A DNA stretch of 64,000 nucleotides from Asterella californica. Its lineage: Eukaryota > Streptophyta > Marchantiopsida > Marchantiales > Aytoniaceae. How positions within the stretch are numbered: position 1 is the stretch's first letter; the number at the start of each line of letters is the position of its first letter. The translations under genes and the position numbers were made by a program. The notes below the pieces were generated by a model. The model was not told the origin of the DNA and ran no database searches. It saw only the letters and a list, made by a program, of their open reading frames with translations. The DNA lies in contig JAYKYS010000009.1 of NCBI GenBank assembly GCA_036924285.1, positions 18,146,001 to 18,210,000 on the forward strand. Reading direction: 5' to 3'. Below, one piece after another: positions 23,201 to 35,150 of this stretch.

Positions 23201-26200
23201 TTTTGCCAGTTCATCACTGATGCATTTAGGTACTGAGTAGGTGTACACTCGAGAACCTAAAGGTACTGAGTAGGTATACACTCGAGAACCTAATTACCAC
23301 AATATACACTCGAAGCATGCAGCAGACCTTTAGATCGGAGCGGAGGCTTATATACCGAGAGCCAACTACAGAAAGGCAATCAAGAAGTAGACGTAGTGAG
23401 CAATGAATACCACTCAAGTTAGCGAAAGTGTATAAAGTGAACAAAAGGTATATGAAGAATCTGCGCTGGGAAGAAAGTGACAGTTAAACCACAAGGCACG
23501 GGCAAACAATTTAAGGCAAGTTAGAGCAGAAATTGAGAGCGAAATCTAAACCCTCAACCACATCAAGGAATTAAAAAAGGGGCATCTTATTCATAACCAA
23601 AGAGCCAGTAACATGCATAGATTAGTATTCCAGAAGCCAGTCGATCAACCCTCTGCCCAAGACTCGCTGCAAGCCGCTAGTGAGTTTAGCACCCAATACC
23701 CAATTACTACATACACGCCACGCATGCAGGTATCCACACTTTAACATGCACCCCAACCTTGAGTCTGATCCGTCAACCTCCTCGGAAGGACCGGCACAAA
23801 AGATGGAGATAAGTGGGTAGGCGATCAAGGTATCGTGATACCGTGAACTTATAAAACAAACCCGTGGACCTACTTGATCCCGTTACCAAAAAGATCCAGT
23901 CGGCGATCAACATGTTGCTAAAATCTACGCTGATGGAAAAGTCCATGTCACGAGCTTTGAAGTGCAGTGGCCACCTCAAAAGGAGAATGACCAGCAAGTG
24001 CGGCATTCAGCATCACCCTGCAACCGGAGGCCACTGAATTCGTGGACGACAAATTCCAGAGAAAATGTAGAACCTTTCCAAAGAATGATCTCTACGACAA
24101 ACTACTCTGCCAAAAGACTTAGAACCAAAATGGAACTTTATCCTGCTGCACTGACCGTTAGCTGGATAATATGCGAAACACACCTTTCAACCTCGGGATT
24201 GAGCTTCAAACCACAGACCGCATCACAAACCATCTGGAGCAACTCCTCCCTCTTCATCTGGAAATCCAAAAGGAAACTTTAAGTGAATTCACTTTACCAA
24301 AGCACTTCAATCCCCACTCGCTCGGTGACGTGCTCCTGTAACATTTGCCTACTGCTCGTATGTCATTCATGATCCAAGCTTCTATTCACAAGCACCAGTC
24401 TAGTGTATTTCTTAGACGTGGAAATGATGGAAGTTCTGGCAGAAATCTACGGGGTTGTCTGCAGAACATACGCATCCAGTGCATTTCAAAAACTCGTGCT
24501 GCGGATTCATATCTCTCGGTAAAGAAGTGAACGCGAGACCTAGGCGGAAGATCATACCAGTACTTCAGAGACATAAGTGGACGCCGCCTTGGAAAGATCT
24601 TGAATGCTACTGATGATAGCGTTATGCAGCTCTTGTCCTCCATTCAGACATAGCCTGGGTAAAAGTATTATCTAAGTAGATAAAGATACAGTCCCGGCAG
24701 CAAAGACTCAAGACGCCTCTATGATGTGTTGACTACTACTATAACGAACAAAACATTACAGCTGAAAACTCCAGCGGCTCGGACAACCCCGGAATGGTTT
24801 GTGGCTTCAAGAATCATTAAGGCTATTAGAGACGCACCCGAAGATTTCTAACAGCATGGAAACCTCCTCTTCATCAGGTGCCTCCAGGATCTACGCCCGA
24901 CAGAAGAAACACGATGGAAGCAAAATCAATTAGCCTCAATCCTCGAACCACAAATTAGCAAGTCGGTCTCCCTTATATTAGTCATCTCTTATGTTCTCTC
25001 TTCTTCTCAACTGGACGCCTTTGGAACTGTAGAATTCCGTCCTCCAGGCTATGAGTAAGGACGATTGCTTCTGTATGGTTGTCAACATGGCCATATGAAA
25101 GTTCCTAGCACTCCACTAAAAGATTTCTGAATCATACAGTAAAGTGGAACTGCTATCACCGTCAAATATCCAACAAGGAACTTGAAAATTAGAAGTAGAT
25201 CAGAGAAAATAGAGAAACTGTAGCTCTAGGGCTTCAGCCTCCCCAGTAGAACCAGTACAGAATGTCAAAACAGTATAAAGGAGTCACTCGTTGAAGGTAA
25301 TGCTCACCAAAGAGGTCACAATGTTCTCCAAGGCATGACTCCGAAGGAACACATCTCTGAAATTCAGTGGCTCTCCACTTGTATCAGAGTCATAGAACAG
25401 AACCTGCAAGTCGCCAAGAAGGATTAAGAAGAACTTTCATACTTCTTTGTCTGCCTTGAATAACCATGCCAAGTATAAGCCAGGAAAGATAGAACAGTTT
25501 GCCTGCTCAACTTAGCACGGGAGGTTCTGATGGCTAAGTAGTGACTTGACATACAGTGAGTAAGAAAACAAGAAAGGATACGTGAACTCATCTGCACTCC
25601 ACCGACGACGTGTGTCCACATACAAAAAATTTACCAAATATTTTAGGTTCTCAATCGAACCCAAATTCTTCAAATGTACCACGAAGTAGCCCCGGATCGC
25701 AAAGTACAAAAATAGCTTTCCGGTGTGGGACCACCTGACCACGAGATAATGGCGACTGAAAGCGGACTGCAAGAGGATAATATTTCTAACTAGCACGGTA
25801 AAGTGCGATTACTGTACGCTAGGGACTCATAGATGGCGTACTGAAGTTTACAACTGTACCCGTAAAGCTGCGAGTCATGCCCATCAGCACAATGCGTGAA
25901 GGTGACAAGGAAATCATTTTACATGTTCGCTTGCATTCAACTGCAAGCAAACATTAGAGGCAAGAACAAAGTAGTACCAGAATTCGAGCTTTGAATAAAG
26001 ATCAATTTAGAAGAATAGGGAGGTTTTAACAGTTGCATGGCTTTACCATGGATGCTCTCCTTGGTGAAAGCCCTGCCTCACTAGAATCAAAAGAACTTCT
26101 TGGGGAGCTTGAGCCATCGTGGGAGCCACCAAAACTCTCTCCTTTGGAGGGGTACTTGGTCTCCTTGTCAATATCTTTGAGAGCTCCGAGCCATCTCAGA

Positions 26201-27133
26201 AGAGCTTGCTTCCTTTCTTCACCCCGTGAACTAAGAGCAACCTCGTCCAGTCTTCTCACGGCATGCTTGAAATTGTTGAGATTCCGTCCAGACTGCCAAA
26301 ACGAGTACAAAGTCCCATCGAAATTACTTAATTATCACGGCTATTTCCACCATAAACTTTATTTACTGCATCCCTTGTAATTACGGTACTATCAGAGGTT
26401 GATAAGTTCTGAAGCATTCTATCTGTGCTTCATTTGCCGTATAACTAGTCACCAACATCTCCCTCGAAGGAAACAAAGGTTGTCGTAAAGTACCCTATAA
26501 AGGAAACAAAAGCTTCTTAAATACACCACATGTAGCTGGATCAAAAAGGTTTATTTTGGTTTACGTCTATCCACATACACTTAACGCAACCCGTATATGT
26601 ACAGCTGGATCAAAAAGGTATGTTAATTCAAATGAATCACACCGTGGAATTATGTTTTTCTTGTGAAGGCAACTCAATTGACCGGCTTCTATCGAATACA
26701 AACGATTCTGCTTAAGGTTTACCCAGAAGCACAAAAGGTCCAAAGCTAGATCCTCAAGAACGACCAACGGCTGACCTTCGTACCTAAGATGCATCTTACG
26801 ACAACACATGTTCCATTCTGCAAAAACTGGACAACTGAGCTGAACCTGTGGCAAATGTGAATTTACGGAACAGAGCTTGATCTAAAGATTGGTGACCGCT
26901 TTTGACAGTGACAATTCCGCTATTGTACAAACGAATAAACCACGGCTCCGGTCAGAAGGAGGCGGCTTCAGTACCAGACGGTCCTGCACAATCTTGGCAC
27001 CACCTGCGACTGCATGGCCTGCTTGTTGGTATACGGATCCCGCATAGGTCCTCACGGTTTTGGTCAGATTTGGCCCCAAATTTCTGCCTCCTACTTCTGC
27101 AGCTTTGTTGAACGCTGATCTGATCCACGCCAT
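14239..27133 (-). CDS. Plant coiled-coil protein (At5g13560-type), 18 exons, 709 aa
   Basis: The eighteen exons (minus) are 27133-26975, 26292-26047, 25403-25308, 24890-24838, 24654-24558, 24257-24184, 19435-19330, 18989-18876, 18374-18298, 18067-18001, 17795-17730, 17404-17297, 16590-16441, 16226-16176, 15788-15676, 15050-14966, 14869-14799 and 14635-14239. All phases agree and give 2,130 nt (709 codons plus TAA). The start MAWIRSAF matches the usual start of the family. Then come a basic helical region (VRRLDE, LRRWLGALK), [45 protein letters not shown] and MKREELLQ. A long coiled coil follows (VEKLKEL to NFLEDTW), with a charged Glu/Asp/Ser tail. Arabidopsis relatives are annotated only as SMC-like coiled-coil proteins of unknown function; the locus number is from memory. 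Exons 14 and 15 have the least certain boundaries. I see no broken exon, so the gene looks intact. Confidence 0.85.
16980..17215 (+). repeat. Possible retroelement gag-like fragment in an intron
   Basis: Inside the 706-bp intron between two coiled-coil exons, the plus strand reads a Gly/Arg/Pro-rich stretch ([19 protein letters not shown]), one stop, then [17 protein letters not shown] basic low-complexity segment before a short coiled coil is common in plant Ty3-type gag starts. The opposite strand is also open, and no downstream pol is present, so this is weak. Confidence 0.3.
21501..21584. repeat. 42-bp tandem duplication
   Basis: Two adjacent, nearly identical 42-bp units begin TGCCGACTGGAGTCAAGAGA at 21,501 and 21,543. 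Each ends with AACCGGAGGGT. A third partial start (TGCCGA) follows and forms the left edge of the hairpin-rich insertion. Confidence 0.9.
21577..21771 (-). mobile_element. SINE-like hairpin-rich insertion with 15-bp flanking repeats
   Basis: The direct repeat GGAGGGTGTGCCGAT lies at 21,577-21,591 and 21,757-21,771 and encloses 165 bp. The homologous spots at about 20,911 and 22,182 lack the insert, so the flanks look like a target-site duplication. Read on the minus strand, the insert opens with hairpins (CCAACAAGC/GCTTGTTGG, ACCCCATGCGCC/GGCGC-TGGGGT, GAGTCC/GGACTC, ATGCTG/CAGCAT). It ends in an A-rich tail with nine consecutive A and a further AAGAAAAA. Short length, A-rich 3' end and long target duplication fit a retroposed SINE. 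No clear tRNA A/B boxes were seen, so its parent RNA is unknown. Confidence 0.6.
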
Positions 27134-28300
27134 CCTCCCACGCAGTCTCTGCCTCACTTTTTCTTTCACAATTGTTGAACACCTCACTCAACCGGATCGC
27201 GGCACATTGGCAGACAAAGTGGTCAAACGCCTTTGGTCCTTCTACTACCCTTAGTCGGTCCAGTCCACTACCCAGTTCAAACTCTTCCTTCTGTTTTCCC
27301 TTTCTTCCTCCACTACTACTACTTCTTCTTCTTCGGTGTTCTTCCTCCCAATCCTCTTCTTCCTAACGAGACCAGCATATATATACTCGGACGAGCAATC
27401 ACACTTGGGAACAGACAGCAAGAGTCCAACCACTTCGTCCACTTCCGGTTCTTCAAGATATGTCTGTCAGGATCATCAGATCTTCTTCTACTTTACGCAG
27501 TATTCCGCAACACAATCTGATCGAAGATGCTGGATTGTCACCACCACCTCCCCCATCAGATTCCTCAAGACTGTTCTCGTCTAAACGCCATCGTCTCTCC
27601 GTGTAAAGCTCCTGGTCGCTCGGGTCTTCTGTTGCCTTCCGACCCGAAGCTCCGGTGACGCTCCCTGTGCTTGCCGGTCACCTTCCCCTCCTCTCGGCCA
27701 CCTTCCAGTTGCGGACGGAACCCTAGAGACCATGCCATGTTTTCCTGCATATACAGTACTTGCTTCCCTTTAACCCTTAGACTTAAATGTGTTGCCAACG
27801 AGAGAAATCTTCCCTCCCATTTTACGCCACTCCACGAGGTTCTCGAACTCGTTGCTGCTCCTTCTCTCATCTTTCAACCAACCGTTCGATACCTGTCAAT
27901 GAAGTCGTCGATCAACACAGGACGGAACATGCTCCCAATCGAAAAGAAATGGACACTGTTTTGAGGATTCGGAGCCAATGAATGAGAATGAGAGTCGAAA
28001 AAGTACTACCTCACTTCATCCTCCCTTTGAACGAGATGTACTGTTTTTCTCTCCTCTGATTACTGGTCTATCAAGGATTTACATCTGTCTCTTAAAAAAC
28101 GAAGTACTGCATCATAAAGAGGAGCAGTGGCAACAACAGACTGGAATACTCTGATTATATGAATCTGTTCTCCTTCGCCGGATAGGAAGAATCTATATGT
28201 CGTCGAATGGACAGACTTCATGAGTGCGAAAGTGTTGAAAGCTTGACCCTCAACCTGAAGATATACAATTCAAAGAATGCTGTATTATAAATCTCTGCTC
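27134..28300 (-). promoter_or_regulatory. 5' flank and probable leader of the coiled-coil gene
   Basis: This is directly upstream of the ATG at 27,133. It holds purine-rich (minus-strand) tracts, read on the plus strand as (CTACTA)/(CTTCTT) runs at about 27,300-27,345, which are typical of plant leaders. Open frames on both strands reflect GC content only. No TATA box or transcription start can be fixed. Confidence 0.4.
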
Positions 28301-28419
28301 TCTATCGTCCAAGGGTAGGGTGATACACTTTACTGTAAGGGGCTCCGTGCAACAGGTCTTGGGGTTTGCTAAGGATCGGTAACAATATGTCGCCACTGAT
28401 AAGTTTTATTTTCTTCGGG

Positions 28420-28467
28420 AAGTAGGGAATGAATATATATATTCCCTACTTTCCTATATTCATTCCC
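28420..28467. repeat. Overlapping inverted repeats
   Basis: AAGTAGGGAAT (28,420) pairs with ATTCCCTACTT (28,441). GGGAATGAATATA (28,426) pairs with TATATTCATTCCC (28,455). The two hairpins share sequence and exclude each other. A (TA)n run follows. Confidence 0.8.
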
Positions 28468-30489
28468 TGTATTTATAAATGTAAATGTATATATATATAT
28501 ATATATATATATCTAAAGTGAGTCGATGGTTAGAAATAATAGCGAACGCATCAATATACAAAATAACGTAAATAACCTGAAAGCTAAGGATATACAAGTA
28601 AATACAAAATAATGTAACATCAAGTGATTCAGAAATATGATACGAAAAACAGACGAATCGACAGCAATATGCCAGCAATAATATAAAGTGAGCCAATATC
28701 ATATAAGCTGATCGCTAAGCGGATAAAACTTGGTAGCTTGTAGTGTAAAATAGAGTGAAATGTATTTTTGTCAATATAACATAATTAGGGTTTGGAATAG
28801 CAGTTGAGCAACGAGTATATACTTAGTGCTCAAAGTCAAAGAATGCTTAGGAAGTTCTCTATAACCTTTGAGCTTGAACGATTTCAAGTGTTAGAATGCT
28901 TTTCTTTGTATTTCTTCACCTCCTCCATCTGAAGGTGGAAGAGATAAATATGCAAAGGTTTAATTTATTACTTAAATCTTTTTTATAATACATTAATTAC
29001 ATAATAAAATAATGTATAATTAGTCACTGGATACTTGACTCTTGATTTTTGAGCGTGCAAGTCCGCTAATGCTTTATGAATTATGTTTTGCTTTCTTGCA
29101 TCACTCCTCGGTTAATATTTAAAATTTATTGAAATATTATTTCTTGATTTTTCTTAATTTTATATGTCTTATATAATAAATTATTATATTTGTAGAATTC
29201 ACTATTCTAAACATATCAAACATCAAAATACATTAAATCATATAATAAAATATCATTCTTAAAATAAAAATAAAAATAATCTATAATGTAATGATTGGTT
29301 GTTATGTAAACAAAACAAGTAACTAAATATCGTAATAAATTATAATGCTATGTAATTCATACATATAATTTATATATTTTATGATTTCAATATTTATACA
29401 AAGTTTAACTAAGATTCATATGTGGTTCAAACTAAATTGATAGATAATTAACCATTGGATTTCTTTTTATTCCGGGACCGCAATCCAGCCATAAAAGGTA
29501 TGTGAAATATACAGCTATTTATTAAACATTTTGTTTGATTTGAGCTTTATATCTCTTGTTACATCTTCTTTTCGCATAATGTTATTTTGTTTTCAATATA
29601 GTTTGAACAAAATTAATAATCTAGTTGTTAACATGATTATCCAAGTGAACAAACTATATTTTACATTCCACAAATGTTAATAAAGCTTTAAATAAACTTC
29701 AGAAGAGTTCTAATAAATTCATTGATAAGTGTGTAATCATTAATAAAGTTGATTAACTGAGTTATTATATTGATATATTTTGTTATTATTGTCTTTGAAA
29801 ACAAACTTGATATTTAATGTTGATGACATCTTTTTCTTTTGAATCCTTAACATATTGCACGATTTGAAATCAAATCAAATTAAATTTAGAGAACAAAGAA
29901 AATGTTCAACTTAAATGAGTATTTCATTCATATTGATCGTCCTCGTTAGTGTATATACTATATTCACTTTGTATGATTGTCTATGACAAGATATTTCTAT
30001 CCAACCTCAACAATCACTCCTAACTCTAAAACTCATAGTTGGTTCACACATTATTTTATTGACTTTCTTTCTACAATATCCAAATTATAGAGTTGAGCTT
30101 GTACATATCTAATGTCAATGATCTTACTTGTACAACATCAATTAACAATAACTATTGTTAATCATGACCAACTAATCATGACCAACATGACATGGTGTCT
30201 CTATATGACATGTGATAGAGATAGAAGCATCGACAATAGTTCATAATTCTCGAGTGACATTTGATTATTGACTGTTGTGAGGCACTTGAGAGCATATGAT
30301 ACATGTACAAATATGTAAATAGCAACGTTGTCATGCACAAGAAAGGGTTAGTATATCGATCTATAGTGTAGAAGCTATGTATGTCTTCTTTACATTCATA
30401 GCTTTAGCTTTCCTAGATAGATTTTCATGACATATGGGTTGAGTTGGCATATTTGAAGGAGACATTGACTATGCTTTTGTGGATCATCA

Positions 30490-30640
30490 TCCTTGAATCA
30501 GATCACTCTGATCTGATTCAAGGATCGATCAGAGTGGATTCAAGAGTGATCGATCCTTGAATCATAGTGGATTCAAGATCGATCCTTGAATCCACTCTGA
30601 TTGTCCTTGGAGTGGATTCAAGGACAATCAGAGTAGATTT
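30490..30640. repeat. Cluster of nested perfect palindromes
   Basis: TCCTTGAATCAGATCA (30,490) pairs perfectly with TGATCTGATTCAAGGA (to 30,524), with three bases between. Just downstream TCCTTGAATCCACTC pairs with GAGTGGATTCAAGGA, and GATTGTCCTTG with CAAGGACAATC. The core words GATTCAAGG and CCTTGAATC alternate at least six times in 150 bp. Confidence 0.9.
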
Positions 30641-31699
30641 GAGAGATTTGAAATGACTAAAGTTAATTCTGTTAGAGTCATCTTCGAACGAGCAACAACA
30701 CTATTAGTCATGGATTGACTCATGTTTCTTGGATGGTTTCTTTCCAAAATCAAACCGGAACCATATCGTTCAGAGGAGAGTCCTACTTCTTGGAAGCTTT
30801 TGTTTTTGAAGAAAACAACAACCATATCGTACTCCTAACATAATAGTTTCTTACATCGTCTCATTATGAAAACTAAACATGTAGTGGCTCACCATACACA
30901 CAATTATCAAGGTCCCATGGGTAATGTGAGTGCTGAGATTTGCATGGCTGAACATCTGAGCTTTCGCGAATAGTCATGTTATGAGTTGTTGATCTCATCA
31001 CTCAAAAAATGATTTTGGAGATCAAAAAAGTCATTTAAGATATATAAGAAAACACCTTCTCATACAACGTTTCATCATTCGTCCACATGGTTTGACAGTC
31101 ATGTTCATCTGAAATTTTTGCTATAAATGACTTCTACTTGACCTCACTTGCGCTACTTGTCAATTTGAGATAAAAAAGAACATCTGAATCAAATTAGTCC
31201 ATTATGAGAACAAAAAGCTTCACACCACTATGACCATTGGATTCAACTCAACTTAAGTTTTCCATCGATGACTTTCGACTAAAATATTAGAGAGAAAAGA
31301 GTCATTTGGTGGAAATTAGCTGAAGAGTTCTCTTTCCTTTTCTTTTTAGATTTCAGAGTTACAAATATTTGTTATCTCAAGTTACTCCTTTTCTGAAGTT
31401 GTATAGATGATGATTTTAGATCCGTTGGGTTCATCTCGACTTAAGATTTCCAATGGTGAGTTCAGATTGACGATCAAGAACAAAAGTTCAGACGATCAAT
31501 TCTTCTTGCACGCGTACTTAAGTCAATTTAAGGTTCGGAAATTTCATTATGCGCGGACAAACTGATGAGTTTGTATGTTCATGAGTTCATTATGCATAGA
31601 CGAACTTATAAGGAAGACGAGAGAGAGAGAGAAAGAAAGAAAAACTCTAATTATAGCGACCTTGTAGCTTCTTGGAGTTTCCAACTACAAAGAAAGGAT

Positions 31700-32980
31700 T
31701 CATACATCCAATTGAGTACTTTCATGTGATTTTTGCTTGCTTTTAGTCGGTCATAACTAGAAGTTTCGCTCTTTTTTCATATACAAAATGTTTTGTAACT
31801 ATAATTCTCCAAGCTACATTCAATGAGGAATCAAAGGAGACATAACATAATGGTCGTAGATTACCTCCCAACCATACACATGGCTCAACACTATAGCTAA
31901 TTATTGAGAGAGGAGTCTCAATTTTGTTCCCTAGGTAGTATTCATCACAGCTACGTGTGGGTATCATCCTCTTCCATCTGAGGTCTTTATCGAGTGTAAT
32001 AATACTAGGAAGGTGGTGGTGCTCGGCTGCCTTGAACTCCTTGATGCACTTAGGAGAAATCATTAGTTCCACGATGATCCCCATGGATTTGAAGCTCTCA
32101 ACTAAGGCTTTCCTTATAACCACATTGTACCATTCAGTAGAATACGCGAGTCACCTCCTCTTGTGATCAAAACCCTATCTCAGCCTAAATCGTCCCCTTG
32201 CTTATTTCAAGTTTCACCTTGAAGTCCCTTCATGTATCAAGTTATTTCGTTGTTGGAGGTAAGTCTAGTGATCTTGGAGTGCGGGTACTATATGATCAAC
32301 AAGAAAATCTTCTCGAGCTACAGAATTACGTGTCGTATGTGGACCCCTGGAATGCTCGTTTCCAAGTATCATATTGGTGATTCTCAACATAGCATGGGAA
32401 CACCTGCGACCATTGTGAGGGATCTTGGGCAACGCACAGCTGCTCATGTGTATTGATCAACACGGTTTTCTTTCTCTTGTAGCTTCGTCCACCTCAATAA
32501 CGTGTGTTCCCACGTTTGCTAAATCCAAAGTTGGTGATGAAAGGTTCGATTATAAGTTCTCATTGTCTATCAAAAACCACAGCAGTGCTCTCATATTTCT
32601 ACTTCTTTCTTAATGTTGATGATAGGTCACCATTCTAGCAAGCTCCTAGAGTGCATAGGAACAGATTTCTTCTCGAGCGGTCTAACACTTCATGCTCCTA
32701 ATCGTGCGGTAGATCCAGTCCTCCTTCTTGAATTCTCATTTTCATGTAGTGTCTCGATGAATCATCTTCTCTCAAACAAGCAATCGTAAGGTACTCCTCG
32801 AACCAAAGTAAAATCAAATCTAGCACTAGCGATAACAAGTTGTTATATACGTACCGACGAACAACAAACTGTTGGCGAATAGATCATCGACGAAGAGTTG
32901 AAACAACACGAAGTTGTTATTTATACAAAATAGCAGCTTGTTGTTATTTTATGAAAATAAATTTTTATGTCCAAAAGGAA
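31700..32980. other. Decayed element interior, unassigned
   Basis: A minus-strand open frame at 31,743-32,123 (126 codons) and plus-strand frames at 32,198-32,613 look like relics. No motif was recognised. The position directly before LTR-like copy 2 suggests internal retroelement sequence, but this is inference. Confidence 0.3.
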
Positions 32981-32989
32981 GTAAATTCT

Positions 32990-33920
32990 TTTTGAGGAAG
33001 TTCTGGAGTTATCAGGAACGCCTTACTAGCATAAGAGGGGTGCTTAAAGGACTACTTTGTAACTACAACTTGATTGTGGACGTATTGAGTGATTGGAAGG
33101 TCTAATCCATGCACGTAAGATGTCATTGGGTTTGGATTTGTGTTAGATACGCTAAAGGTAAGACTTTGTGTGCATAAGTTGCTTGTTATAGGTGAAACAG
33201 AAATGCAAAGAGGGAGGATTAGGAGTTTTCAGTTGTATGTGGAGGAGAGCTGGAACGTTTTGGAGTCCAAATTTGCTATCATTGGATTCATTTAGATCAA
33301 AATATCGAGTTCTTCAAGAGATTGAAGAGGTTATAAAGTTTTATCAGACGGATTGGGAGTGTTGGATGAATTTGGCTCACAGGGAAGCGCTTATGTCAGT
33401 TTTTTGTGCGTCTACAATTTGAGATTGAACTATTTTTCACTATCGGTGGATCAAACATTTCGCTCTTGGTGCATATGCGATCATGGAGTCTTCATCTACG
33501 CACAAGAGGGATCGCATGAATATTGGATTGTTGTTTTGGGCATGACGAGAGAGATTGAGCCACAAGAGATCGATTTATGTCACGTTTAGAACGTAATTTG
33601 TTACTTCTTACAATCAAAATTCTTGTGTGATTTTGCGAAGAGAACTCTAACAGACTTGTTTGGAGTCTCGTTGGATTCAAGATAGTAGAATTTACCTAGA
33701 GGAGAAGACGAATCTCAGACCAGACAATTCATTTGGACGGTGTGAGTGATTTTAGCTCACAAGGAGGAGGTTTGGAGAGTCGGTCACCAACGACCGAATG
33801 TTAGAGTTGTCTCGACCGTTGAGGGTCGGATTTGATGGTTCTTGAGCCGTTGGAGTCATGAGGGCATATCCTGTCCATACTAGAAGACCGTTTGGGAAAA
33901 AGAAGAAGTTCTCATATTGA
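32990..33920 (+). mobile_element. LTR-retroelement-like block, copy 2 (C-to-T decayed)
   Basis: This is co-linear with 1,560-2,480. Examples are GGAGAGCTGGAACGTTTTGG here against GGAGAGTTGGACCGTTCCGG in copy 1, GGGAAGCGCTTATGTCAG against GGGAAGCGCTTACATCAG, and a shared GGAGTCTTCATCTACKCA. Many differences are C in copy 1 where copy 2 has T (or G to A), often at CpG. This is as expected for an older, methylated copy. It has no coding capacity. Confidence 0.75.
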
Positions 33921-34050
33921 TGTTTTTTGAGTTCTTCACTACGACTTGGTGCATACTTTGGATTTTGGTACAGTTCTCTCTATACCGCTGCCTCCGTGCG
34001 CTGCACTCATGACCATCATCGGAATTAAAGTTCTCTCAAGCTTGTTGTAG

Positions 34051-34074
34051 AACTCCGATTTCAGAATCAAAGTT
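34051..34074. repeat. 24-bp palindrome with TCAG centre (family member 1)
   Basis: Ten-base arms AACTCCGATT and AATCAAAGTT surround TCAG. It is one of seven related palindromes. The others are at 38,294, 38,336, 40,837, 40,883, 41,031 and 41,098. Confidence 0.8.
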
Positions 34075-34912
34075 GAAGACCCTCCCATATATTTTTCCAA
34101 AGACCACACTCCCTCAACCTCAATCTCAATTTGGAAGTCCAAGTTCTTGAAACTAAATATTCAACTCAAAAGGTATTTTTATAATCAAAATTCTCCAAAA
34201 CATGATTTATTGAGTCAACAACTAGACATCGTCTTTGAATATTCATAACTTCTTGAACACATAACAAAATTAATGAATTTAGAGTGTTGGAAAACCTTTA
34301 CCGAGCTTATACTAATGAAACAAAAAGTGAAAATAAATGACACCATAATACAAAACAAGGCGCTACGCATGCAATGGCATTGCAAGGGCTATGCGTTTGC
34401 AAGACCTCACAATCCTATTTGGTGAATCTAATAATGAAATTTATCTCACCTCACAAGTCTTAGAAAGTGTAATATGTGAAAATGTAACTCTAAAAATGTA
34501 AATGAATGTTGAAAAAACAATGAAAATTAATATAGTCTTTGAAAGCCATGATAAGATACTAAAATGAAAAGTTTATAAATTAATGTAAGTCGTATGTGCA
34601 TCTTTAACATGTTTTTATATACTAATAATAATATGTTTGCATCTTTTTATGCAAATACATAATTGTGAATCTTTTATGTAAATATATAATTGTGATCGGC
34701 ACAACCTATGGAGGTTTCCGTTCGTCTGACGCTCATGCACATGAGAGGTCGATAAGATAGGTCTACCACGCTTCTCGCAGAATTAGATGATCATGTTCTC
34801 CATAAGTAGAGATCTGTTCTCCATAGGTAGAGATCAGAGGTGTTGGACAGAGCCATGGTTTTGTTCTTTGCCTCCCTCACATCAAGGAGAATCCACATCG
34901 CTTCTGGTCTCA

Positions 34913-35150
34913 TGCTTTGAGAAATATGAATTTAGATATTAGAAGGTGTAAAGAAAGTTATCATCAAAAGCTGGTTTATCATCTAGAACTAGCTCTTTGA
35001 GAAATATGATTTCAGATATTAGAAGGTGTAAAGAAGGTTATCGTCAAAAACTGGTTTATCATCTAGAAATAGCTGCTTTGAGAAATATGATTTCAGATAT
35101 TAGAAGATGTAAAGAAGGAATGAAGGAAAGAATTGATTTCGTCATACAGC
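34913..35150 (+). repeat. 81-bp in-frame tandem repeat, three units
   Basis: Units begin near 34,913, 34,993 and 35,074 with the word CTTTGAGAAATATGA. Units two and three are 81 bp (27 codons) apart and share a reading frame (LRNMISDIRRCKEG repeated), which continues open to 35,260 with a basic tail. The first unit is offset by about one base. This may be the remnant of a repeat-containing, coil-like protein, but I cannot name it. Confidence 0.7.

Larger units (their letters stand above)
20446..23300. repeat. Locally duplicated repeat block inside intron 6
   Basis: Several words return in order. CATACGTCGAGAATGGCAGA occurs at about 20,456, 20,625, 20,764 and 22,033. AGTGCRAAGCACATTTCCAG-type text is at about 20,937, 21,781 and 22,207. 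CATCACTGATGCACTTAGGT is at about 21,249, 22,562 and, diverged, 23,212. ACCGACTCATCA followed by TTTCTGTTCAGTTCCGGGAC is at about 21,439 and 22,736. The section 20,880-21,500 is thus repeated at 22,150-22,800. This is a tandem segmental duplication with later insertions. No protein was found in it. Confidence 0.85.
19436..24183 (-). other. 4.7-kb intron 6 of the coiled-coil gene
   Basis: The exon ending at 24,184 closes with AG after GTTGAA, and the exon starting at 19,435 opens with G, giving an Arg codon and the expected reading NPEVER then LDAEIG. No exon with correct phase was found between them. Nearly the whole intron is repeat DNA (20,440-23,300). Tempting coding scraps at 23,770-24,060 stop in the required frame. 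Confidence 0.7.
28300..31700. other. AT-rich repeat DNA without a gene
   Basis: Very low GC. It contains an inverted-repeat cluster near 28,420-28,467, a (TA)n run at about 28,489-28,512, a hairpin-repeat copy at 28,917-28,985 and a nested palindrome cluster at 30,490-30,640. No open frame looks coding. Confidence 0.5.

Noticed and set aside
23770..24060. Coding-like scraps (including GDAEC and VMLNAALAG) as possible exons between 24,184 and 19,435
   Set aside because: The required phase after the AG at 24,184 gives stops or non-family residues, whereas 19,435 gives an exact phase and family match.
28489..28512. (TA)n run as a functional site
   Set aside because: An ordinary microsatellite beside an inverted repeat. 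Nothing supports a role.
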